From contig NZ_BOMN01000086.1 of NCBI RefSeq assembly GCF_016862215.1, positions 62,001-126,000 on the forward strand: a stretch of DNA of 64,000 bases, given 5' to 3'. The notes beneath the pieces were generated by a model. That model was not told where the DNA came from. It did not search any database and saw nothing but the letters and a program-made list of their open reading frames with translations. Positions 58,901 to 64,000 of this stretch are shown here, one piece after another (position 1 is the first letter of the stretch; every line of letters begins with the position of its first letter). The translations under genes were made by a program, and so were the position numbers. The DNA is from Winogradskya humida. Its GTDB lineage: Bacteria; Actinomycetota; Actinomycetes; Mycobacteriales; Micromonosporaceae.

Positions 58901-59217
58901 TGCTGACGCTGGTGCTGGTGCCGGCGATCTACACGATGGTCGAGAACACCAAGCTCAAGGGGCGTGAGCGCCGCAACCGCAGGCGGGCGAGGAAGCTCGG
59001 CACCGGTTATCCGGACGATGCTCCCAAGCACGCCGCGGACGACCCGCGCGGGGTCGTCGTCCCGGACGACGACGTCCCGGCTCCCGACTCGAGCGGCGGC
59101 GCCCACGAGGCACCGGTGCACAACGAGGCGTCGGAGCAGACCGCGCTGCGGGGTTACACGGACCAGTTCGAGGTCCTGAAGATGCCCCGCCGGCAGGTTG
59201 ACCCGCCGACGGCGTGA
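55912..59217 (+). CDS. RND-family efflux transporter (AcrB/HAE-like)
   Basis: The 1,101-aa product has twelve membrane helices in the usual 1+5+1+5 order with two large extracytoplasmic loops (about 35-330 and 545-850). Typical motifs are SLANRGLVALIAVVITAFGIYSIPSLKQQLLP in TM1, GALTIAVGRVVDDSIVVLENIKRHL in TM4 with the proton-relay aspartates, and GVLMLVGIVVTNAIVLLDLINHYR in the second half. The acidic C-terminal tail (DDPRGVVVPDDDVPAPDSS) is longer than usual. No membrane-fusion or outer-membrane partner is present, as expected in a Gram-positive. ATG 55912 follows GGGGGAG. Confidence 0.94.
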   Translation: MSFLTRLSLANRGLVALIAVVITAFGIYSIPSLKQQLLPSLEFPGAFIGAVLPGASPEIMEEQVTKPIEDAVKGADGLDSITSTTSEGSATIQVTFEFGTDIDNAVNQLTTSVNRIQSQLPDNVEPTIFAGGTDDIPAIILAASGGADESDLAKRLNESVVPELNAIDGVRDVQVTGVRTQQVVIKPDLAKLGAAGVSPQGIITLLQSNGISIPAGAVTDGTRTLSVQVGSAITSLDQLKGLYLSGARGPVELGDVATVTSELATATSFTRTDDVESLGIAVTASPDGNPVAISHEVRDQLDELESSSGAKLTVITDQAPFVERSIESLTTEGLLGLVMAIIVILIFLLSVRSTLVTAVSIPLSVLVALIALWIGDYSLNLLTLGALTIAVGRVVDDSIVVLENIKRHLGYGEEKVHAVMYGVKEVAGAVTASTLTTVAVFAPIALVGGFVGQLFAPFAITVTVALLASLFVSLTVVPVLAYWFLRPAAGGSESEEVRRAAEEKELRSPLQRGYLPIISWVTRSRATRWITVGIGVFVLIGTLGLATQLKTNFLDESGQDTVTISQDLPVGTSLAATDEAAKKVEAVLAANGDIETYQVTVGSGDFNPFAGSGGASGASYNVALKKDADSVKVSDDLKAKLGAMSDIGDVTVGSDSGTGFNGSALAVVVKASDQEALTTATKQVQDAMSATADVTDVSSTLAASVPRLDVEVDREAAAKAGLTEAAIGQSVAGAFRSAPAGQISVDGAGRDVVVTFGSPPADAAALRKLQLTTPAGKQVSLDSVAQVKEVGGPEEVTRIDGNRSVTVNGTATGSNVGATTTALKSKLADLKLPAGASYEIGGVSQDQADAFRQLGLAVLAAIAIVFVIMVATFRSLLQPLVLLVSIPFAATGAIALLLLTGTPLGVPALIGVLMLVGIVVTNAIVLLDLINHYRTAGLGVREAVVEGGRHRLRPILMTAIATIFALLPMALGLTGEGGFISQPLAVVVIGGLVSSTLLTLVLVPAIYTMVENTKLKGRERRNRRRARKLGTGYPDDAPKHAADDPRGVVVPDDDVPAPDSSGGAHEAPVHNEASEQTALRGYTDQFEVLKMPRRQVDPPTA

Positions 59218-59230
59218 TCGTGCAGAGCTG

Positions 59231-59263
59231 ACCGGCCGTCCCGCACTCAGCGGGGCGGCCGGT
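59231..59263 (+). terminator. Terminator after the RND gene
   Basis: ACCGGCCGTCCCGC pairs with GCGGGGCGGCCGGT over 14 bp (one G-U) around the loop ACTCA, between the RND stop (59217) and the next start (59277). Confidence 0.85.
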
Positions 59264-59276
59264 ACTGTCTGCGTAC

Positions 59277-60506
59277 GTGCCCACCCCGCTTTCGGTCCTT
59301 ACCGGCAACCGTGACTTCCGCAGACTCTTCGTGGCCGAACTGGTCGTCTTCGGCTCGGACTGGTTCGTCATGGTGCCGCTGCTCGTCCTGCTCCCCGAGC
59401 TCACCGGCAGCGGCGTCTGGGGTGCGCTGGTCCTGGCCGTGGACACCGGCATCAACGCCCTGCTGCTGCCCTACACCGGCACGATCGCCGACCGGGTGGA
59501 CCGCCGGAAGATCCTGATCGCGGCGAATGTGGTCGCGCTGCTGGCGACCACCCTGCTCTTCCTGGTACGCACACCCGCGACGGCACCCCTGGCACTGGTG
59601 GCCATCGGCGCGATCGCCGTGGCGAAGGCCTTCTACTCCCCGGCGGCGTCCGCGGCCCTGCCCAACGTCGTCGACCCGGGCGAGCTGGCGGCTGCGAACT
59701 CGATCGCCGGCTCGGCCTGGGGCACGATGACGATCGTCGGCGCTTCCCTCGGCGGTATCGTGAGCAGCGCGTTCGGCCCGTACGTCAGCTTCGCGGCGGC
59801 CTCGGCGAGCCTGCTGGCGGCGGTCGTCCTGACCGTGGCGATCCGGCGGCCGCTGCAGGCCCCCCGCGATCCGGACGCCGCCCCGGTCCGCACCTGGCAC
59901 GCCCTGCTGGAGGCCTTCCAGTACATCGCCGCCCGGCCCCGGCTGCGCGCCCTGGTCACGGTGAAGTCGGCGGTCGGCCTGGGCAACGGAGTCCTGACCG
60001 TCTTCCCGCTCCTGGCCGGGATGTACGCCGTCGGCCCCCTCGGCGCGGGCCTGCTCTTCGCGCTGCGCGGAGCGGGGGCACTCGTCGGCCCGCTCGTCAT
60101 GCGCCCGGTCCTGCGGCACCGCAACTGGCTGCTGCCCGGCCTGGCCCTGTCGATGAGCCTCTACGGCCTCGGCTACGTCGGTGTGGCCCTCGCGCCCTGG
60201 TTCTGGCTGGTAGGTGCGCTCGTCTTCGTCGCGCACTTCGCCGGCGGGACGAACTGGTTCCTGTCGAACTACGCCCTGCAGGCGGAGGTCCCGGACCACC
60301 TCCGGGGCCGCGTCTTCGCCACGGATCTGATGCTGGCGACCCTGGCGATCTCGATCAGCCAGCTGGGCGCCGCCTTCTTCGTGGACCGGGTCGACGAGCG
60401 GGTCATCCTCGCCGGATGCGGCCTGATCACGGTCACCTACGCGATCGGCTGGCGGATTGCGACGCGGAAACTTTCCGTCGCCGGGCAACCTTCGCCGGTC
60501 GAATGA
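59277..60506 (+). CDS. MFS transporter, MFS_3/EntS-like
   Basis: The 409-aa, roughly 12-helix exporter starts GTG 59277: LTGNRDFRRLFVAELVVFGSDWFVMVPLLVLL, then PYTGTIADRVDRRKILIAANV (motif A), AAASAALPNVVDPGELAAANSI, and VPDHLRGRVFATDLMLATLAIS. These are the features of the MFS_3 subgroup that includes enterobactin exporter EntS and macrolide pumps. It sits behind the RND pump, separated by a terminator, so probably has its own promoter. Confidence 0.88.
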   Translation: MPTPLSVLTGNRDFRRLFVAELVVFGSDWFVMVPLLVLLPELTGSGVWGALVLAVDTGINALLLPYTGTIADRVDRRKILIAANVVALLATTLLFLVRTPATAPLALVAIGAIAVAKAFYSPAASAALPNVVDPGELAAANSIAGSAWGTMTIVGASLGGIVSSAFGPYVSFAAASASLLAAVVLTVAIRRPLQAPRDPDAAPVRTWHALLEAFQYIAARPRLRALVTVKSAVGLGNGVLTVFPLLAGMYAVGPLGAGLLFALRGAGALVGPLVMRPVLRHRNWLLPGLALSMSLYGLGYVGVALAPWFWLVGALVFVAHFAGGTNWFLSNYALQAEVPDHLRGRVFATDLMLATLAISISQLGAAFFVDRVDERVILAGCGLITVTYAIGWRIATRKLSVAGQPSPVE

Positions 60507-60857
60507 TCACTGATAGACCGACGGCGAGGTCGAGGGGGTGCGCGTCACGATCGCGGCGATGAGCAGGCCGATGCCGGCGGCCGAGAGCAGGGCGGCGACC
60601 AGGTTCACCGAGAGACTGAGCATGCCGAAGCTCGACGACGCGAAGTTGAGCGACTGGTAGATCTGGGGCAGTGCCACGCTCCAGAGCGCGCCCAGCACCT
60701 CGGCAAGGATCAGTGCGCCCAATCCGAGGTAGCCCATCAGCACACTGCGCCGGCTCAGGTGGGCCCGGCGCATCCCGATCAGGACGAAGCCGGCGACCAG
60801 TACGGCCAGCATCGGGAGGTGCCCGAGGGTGATGGAGAACAGGTAGGACATGGTCAT
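60507..60857 (-). CDS. Small membrane protein of unknown function
   Basis: The 116-aa protein has three to four membrane helices (YLFSITLGHLPMLAVLVAGFVLIGM; VLMGYLGLGALILAEVLGALW; FGMLSLSVNLVAALLSAAGIGLLIAAIV). ATG 60857 or 60851 may be the start; the open frame continues far upstream only because it overlaps thrB antisense. It converges on the MFS gene and is divergent from thrB across about 45 bp. No family recognised. Confidence 0.65.
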   Translation of the reverse strand: MTMSYLFSITLGHLPMLAVLVAGFVLIGMRRAHLSRRSVLMGYLGLGALILAEVLGALWSVALPQIYQSLNFASSSFGMLSLSVNLVAALLSAAGIGLLIAAIVTRTPSTSPSVYQ

Positions 60858-60903
60858 GGCGGTGACCGTACTGGAGGAGGGCGACTCGTGATCACCCCCT
60901 AGC

Positions 60904-61791
60904 ATGTGGCCCATGGGCCTGTCCTTCGTTACCGAGCCGGTTGCTGTCCGAACGCCAGCGACCAGCGCCAACCTCGGGCCGGGCTTCGACACCCTGGGTT
61001 TGGCGCTGACGCTGTACGACGATCTGTCCGCCCGCGTCACCGGTGACCGTTTCACCGTGGCGATCTCGGGGGAGGGCGCCACCGAGTTGCCCACCGACGA
61101 GACCCACCTGGTTGTCAAGGCCATGCTCGCCACGTTTGACGAGCTGGGCGGGCGTCCGGCCGGGGTCGCGGTGGAGTGTGTCAACCGGATCCCGCAGGCG
61201 CGTGGCCTGGGCTCGTCCTCGGCGGCGATCGTGGGCGGGGTGCAGCTGGCGCGTGGGCTGGCCGAGGCGAAGATCAGTGACGAGGACGCGCTGCGGATCG
61301 CCGCGAGGCTGGAGGGTCACCCCGACAACGTCGCGCCGTGCCTGCTCGGCGGGTTCACCATCGCCTGGACCGAGCCCGATGGGGCGCGGGCGGTGCGGTT
61401 GGCGACTGCTGAGGGCGTACGCCCCACTATTTTTGTCCCTCAGGAACGTGGCCTGACCGCGACGGCCCGGGCCGCGCTGCCGATCAGCGTGCCCCACGCG
61501 GACGCCGCGTTCAACACCGGGCGGGCGGCGCTTCTCGTGCATGCCCTGCAGCACGATCCGGAGCTGCTCTTCACCGCGACCGAGGACCGGTTGCATCAGG
61601 GCTACCGGGCCGAGGCGATGCCCGGCACATCGTCGCTGGTCGCATCCCTGCGTTCTGTCGGGGTTCCGGCTGTCGTGAGCGGAGCGGGTCCCACGGTGCT
61701 CGCATTAGGGCCCGTACCTGCGGATTTCCATCCCGGTGAACAATGGCGCGCAGAGATGTTGGGCGTGGATGTCGACGGAGCCCTTGCATAA
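60904..61791 (+). CDS. thrB: Homoserine kinase
   Basis: This is a 295-aa GHMP-family kinase: VRTPATSANLGPGFDTLGLALTLYD at the N-terminus, IPQARGLGSSSAAIVGGVQLARGL as the ATP-binding loop, and VSGAGPTVLALGP near the C-terminus. It phosphorylates homoserine for ThrC. ATG 60904 or 60913 may start it; no clear SD is present, so a short-leader transcript is possible. It is normally adjacent to thrC, but here an efflux cassette intervenes. Confidence 0.95.
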   Translation: MWPMGLSFVTEPVAVRTPATSANLGPGFDTLGLALTLYDDLSARVTGDRFTVAISGEGATELPTDETHLVVKAMLATFDELGGRPAGVAVECVNRIPQARGLGSSSAAIVGGVQLARGLAEAKISDEDALRIAARLEGHPDNVAPCLLGGFTIAWTEPDGARAVRLATAEGVRPTIFVPQERGLTATARAALPISVPHADAAFNTGRAALLVHALQHDPELLFTATEDRLHQGYRAEAMPGTSSLVASLRSVGVPAVVSGAGPTVLALGPVPADFHPGEQWRAEMLGVDVDGALA

Positions 61792-61825
61792 GGGAGTATG
61801 GTGGAACACGCCGAGCGGGACCCTG

Positions 61826-61855
61826 TTGCCGCAGGTTGTAAGAGTTGACTACGCT
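61826..61855 (+). promoter_or_regulatory. Candidate rho promoter
   Basis: TTGCCG, 18 bp, TACGCT matches the primary-sigma -35/-10 pattern of actinobacteria moderately well and lies 35 bp past the thrB stop. Other nearby hexamers (TTGACT at 61845) have unsuitable spacing. Confidence 0.35.
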
Positions 61856-61869
61856 TATGCCGTAGTACC

Positions 61870-61920
61870 GCTCATGTCTTAGCGCCGCTCAAGACTTAGC
61901 ACAGCTCAAGACCTGGCACA
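61870..61920 (+). repeat. Three contiguous 17-bp direct repeats in the rho leader
   Basis: GCTCATGTCTTAGCGCC (61870-61886), GCTCAAGACTTAGCACA (61887-61903) and GCTCAAGACCTGGCACA (61904-61920) are exactly end to end. The second and third differ at only two positions. They sit just downstream of the candidate promoter, so they are probably transcribed. Confidence 0.88.
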
Positions 61921-62135
61921 GCCGCGAAGCAAAGCGATCTCTGCGGTTCGGCGCGCACCCCCGAGACAATTGCCGATCTGGCAGTCTCATTCCCATCAAG
62001 GCACACGCCGAGCAGCAGGTCTCCAGATCGCTGCACTCGCCGAGACCTATCCGTCAATGTCCGACGGGTCGGGAAACCGTCGAGCTGCCGTGCTGCAAAA
62101 CTCCCGCGCCGCAGGTGCGAAGCGGGATCCGAGGG

Positions 62136-62182
62136 CACCCGGCCACCAGGCTGATGCGAGACCCGGGTGGTCTTGGTTTTTT
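62136..62182 (+). terminator. Attenuator-like hairpins ending in six T, just before rho
   Basis: AGACC (62159-62163) pairs with GGTCT (62169-62173) around CGGGT, followed by TGG and TTTTTT (62177-62182). A competing 7-bp stem, CACCCGG (62136-62142) with CCGGGTG (62163-62169), uses the same bases. The two are mutually exclusive, as in attenuators, but the terminator stem is short. Confidence 0.4.
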
Positions 62183-62198
62183 CGACGGAAGGAATCCA

Positions 62199-64000
62199 TT
62201 GAGCGACACCACCGACGTGACGTCGGGTGTTTCTGACGTCGCTGACGACGGCGCCACCACCGCGGCAGTCACCAAACGCCGCCGCGGCGGCACGGGGCTG
62301 TCCGCGATGTTGCTGCCCGAGCTGCAGAGTCTTGCCGCTTCCCTGGGCATCTCCGGCACTGCCCGGATGCGCAAGGGCGAGCTGATCACTGCCATCTCGG
62401 AGCGTCAGAACGGCGGCTCCTCGTCCGCCGCTCCCGAGAGCACCCCGCGGTCGCGCCGGACCAACGGTTCGTCGGCCGCCGCCGCTGCCCCGGTTTCCGA
62501 GGTTGCCCCGGTTGCCCAGGCTCCGGCTGCCCAAGCTCCGGTTGCCCAGGCGCCGGTCGCCCAAGCCGCCCCGGTTCAGGCTGCCCCGGTCGCTGCAAAG
62601 GCCCCGGTAGCCGAGGCCGCTCCGGTTCAGGCCGCTCCGGTTCAGGCCGGCCCGGTTGTGGAGACCGTGCAGGCGGCTCCGGCTCAGGCCGAGGCCCCGG
62701 CGCAGCCTGCCGCGACCACGACCGCTGAGCAGCCCGAGCAGGGTCGGCGCAGCAGCCGTCGGGAGCGCCAGGAGCGGGCCGACCGCGAGCCGCGTGAGCA
62801 GAGCGACACCCGCACGGACAACAACCGCGCCGAGACCCGCACTGAGGGCACCGAGACCGCTGAGCGGCCGGAGCGTCCCGAGCGCGGCGACCGGCCGGAG
62901 CGCGGCGACCGCAACCGCGACCGTCAGCGCAACCAGCAGCGTCCGGACGGCGGAAACGACCGCGGCAACGACCGTGGCGAGCGCAACGACCGTAACGATC
63001 GGGGCGACCGTAACGTCGACCGCAACGACCGTGGCCCGCGCAACGAGGTCCAGGACGACGACGACAACGATGGCGGCGAAGGCGGTCGGCGCAGCCGGCG
63101 CAGTCGTTTCCGCGACCGTCGTCGTGGCCGGGACCGCGACGGCACCGAGAGCGGCCCCACCACCGGTGGCCGGGACGGTGGCGGCCGCGACGGTGGCACC
63201 CGGGAGACCCGCGAGCCGCACATGAACGAGGACGACGTCCTGGTTCCGGTGGCCGGCATCCTGGACGTCCTCGACAACTACGCGTTCGTCCGCACGACCG
63301 GCTACCTGTCCGGCCCGAACGACGTCTACGTGTCGATGTCGCAGGTCAAGAAGCACGGGCTGCGCCGCGGTGACGCGGTCACCGGCGCCGTGCGGGCCGC
63401 CCCGCGGGAGAGCAACAGCGACCAGCGGCGCGACAAGTACAACCCGCTCGTGCGGCTCGACACGATCAACGGCATGGAGCCCGAGGAAGCCCGCCGGCGT
63501 CCCGAGTTCTACAAGCTGACCCCGCTCTACCCGCAGGAGCGTCTGCGGCTGGAGACCGAGCCGCACATCCTGACCACGCGCGTCATCGACCTGGTGATGC
63601 CGATCGGCAAGGGCCAGCGCGCCCTGATCGTCTCGCCGCCGAAGGCCGGTAAGACGATGGTGTTGCAGGCGATCGCCAACGCGATCACCCACAACAACCC
63701 CGAGTGCCACCTGATGGTCGTGCTGGTCGACGAGCGGCCCGAAGAGGTCACCGACATGCAGCGCTCGGTGAAGGGCGAGGTCATCGCGGCCACGTTCGAC
63801 CGGCCGCCGCAGGACCACACCACGGTCGCCGAGCTGGCGATCGAGCGGGCCAAGCGCCTCGTCGAGCTCGGTCACGACGTCGTCGTGCTGCTTGACTCGG
63901 TGACGCGGCTCGGCCGGTCGTACAACCTGGCGGCGCCCGCCTCCGGTCGCATCATGTCCGGTGGTATCGACTCGACGGCCCTCTACCCGCCGAAGCGGTT
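62199..64000 (+). CDS. rho: Transcription termination factor Rho (3' end beyond the window)
   Basis: Six hundred codons are visible from TTG 62199 (GGAAGGA upstream). The Rho N-domain appears as LSAMLLPELQSLAASLGISGTARMRKGELITAI (about 35-70). A long insertion of some 240 residues follows: Ala/Pro/Val/Gln repeats (VAQAPAAQAPVAQAPVAQ), then Arg/Asp/Asn/Gly-rich sequence (RGDRNVDRNDRGPRN). The RNA-binding fold resumes at DDVLVPVAGILDVLDNYAFVR, then the ATPase core with Walker A VSPPKAGKTMVLQ, VVLVDERPEEVTDM and Walker B VVVLLDSVTRLGRSYN. The core ends near the Q/R-loop region at the window edge. Such insertions are typical of actinobacterial Rho and bind RNA. Confidence 0.97.
   Translation, partial: MSDTTDVTSGVSDVADDGATTAAVTKRRRGGTGLSAMLLPELQSLAASLGISGTARMRKGELITAISERQNGGSSSAAPESTPRSRRTNGSSAAAAAPVSEVAPVAQAPAAQAPVAQAPVAQAAPVQAAPVAAKAPVAEAAPVQAAPVQAGPVVETVQAAPAQAEAPAQPAATTTAEQPEQGRRSSRRERQERADREPREQSDTRTDNNRAETRTEGTETAERPERPERGDRPERGDRNRDRQRNQQRPDGGNDRGNDRGERNDRNDRGDRNVDRNDRGPRNEVQDDDDNDGGEGGRRSRRSRFRDRRRGRDRDGTESGPTTGGRDGGGRDGGTRETREPHMNEDDVLVPVAGILDVLDNYAFVRTTGYLSGPNDVYVSMSQVKKHGLRRGDAVTGAVRAAPRESNSDQRRDKYNPLVRLDTINGMEPEEARRRPEFYKLTPLYPQERLRLETEPHILTTRVIDLVMPIGKGQRALIVSPPKAGKTMVLQAIANAITHNNPECHLMVVLVDERPEEVTDMQRSVKGEVIAATFDRPPQDHTTVAELAIERAKRLVELGHDVVVLLDSVTRLGRSYNLAAPASGRIMSGGIDSTALYPPKR

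Larger units (their letters stand above)
61792..62198 (+). other. Long leader/intergenic region before rho
   Basis: About 400 bp between thrB and rho with no convincing gene (an 88-codon frame at 61970-62236 lacks an SD and overlaps rho). It contains a candidate promoter, three 17-bp direct repeats and a terminator-like hairpin, each listed separately. A long 5' leader suits autoregulation of rho by premature termination, known for rho in other bacteria. Confidence 0.55.

Noticed and set aside
56884..59121. A 745-codon open frame on the minus strand inside the RND gene
   Set aside because: It lies antisense to the transporter; composition is R/D/G/H-rich, typical of a shadow frame.
1..64000. 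CRISPR arrays, insertion sequences or prophage genes
   Set aside because: I searched for regularly spaced repeats of about 28-37 bp, transposase motifs and phage structural genes and saw none. The repeats present have 5-, 14-, 15- or 17-bp periods without spacers.

Overview
The window is high-GC, densely coded DNA with many 4-bp ATGA/GTGA stop-start overlaps and frequent GTG/TTG starts. The block argS-lysA-hom-thrC ... thrB-rho near the right end, an actinobacterial Rho with a very long charged insertion, DmdR/IdeR-type iron regulation and abundant specialised-metabolism genes point to a filamentous actinomycete, most likely Micromonosporaceae (Actinoplanes-like). The genus is inferred, not proven. 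No insertion sequence, prophage or CRISPR array was recognised.

Layout. 1-11.1 kb: accessory chromosome with a truncated AraC-type regulator, a STAS protein, a YnfA-type membrane protein, a TetR/MFS drug-efflux pair with a clear operator, VanZ, a VOC-domain protein with an enormous pentapeptide-repeat N-terminus, two small membrane proteins, a GlxA-type regulator, and a serine hydrolase/VOC/SnoaL operon. 11.1-22.7 kb: a divergent putative biosynthetic locus. An aromatic amino acid ammonia-lyase with a tyrosine-type selectivity motif, two paralogous flavin monooxygenases, an adenylate-forming ligase, an FMN-dependent alpha-hydroxyacid oxidase, a P450 with an odd heme loop and a cation/proton antiporter are almost all translationally coupled, and a two-component system follows. 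22.7-27.6 kb: a second tight operon (minus strand) of a cytosolic beta-propeller, a DUF6065-like protein, an AlkX/YcaQ-type DNA glycosylase, an MFS exporter and a 2OG-Fe(II) oxygenase reached through a ladder of three 5-codon mini-ORFs. 27.9-33.5 kb: a MarR pair and a complete iron-siderophore uptake operon under an iron box.

34.5-41.3 kb is the most unusual part. A nucleoside-phosphorylase-fold protein carrying a C-terminal effector-associated domain (EAD2-like) is divergent from a 58-aa candidate precursor peptide and an HExxH peptide beta-hydroxylase-like enzyme. These converge on a 1,106-aa protein with EAD2, NB-ARC and TPR regions. The set resembles a cut-down FxSxx-COOH/conflict system lacking the radical-SAM enzyme.

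41.9-48.5 kb: a secreted M4 metalloprotease, a HipBA module whose HipA has lost its kinase core while HipB and two matching operators remain, tRNA-Arg(CCG), and DUF305/DUF3105 envelope proteins. 48.6-64 kb: housekeeping argS, lysA, hom, thrC, then an inserted efflux cassette (MarR, RND pump, MFS, membrane proteins) before thrB and the 5' part of rho. The rho leader carries three tandem 17-bp repeats and a terminator-like hairpin.
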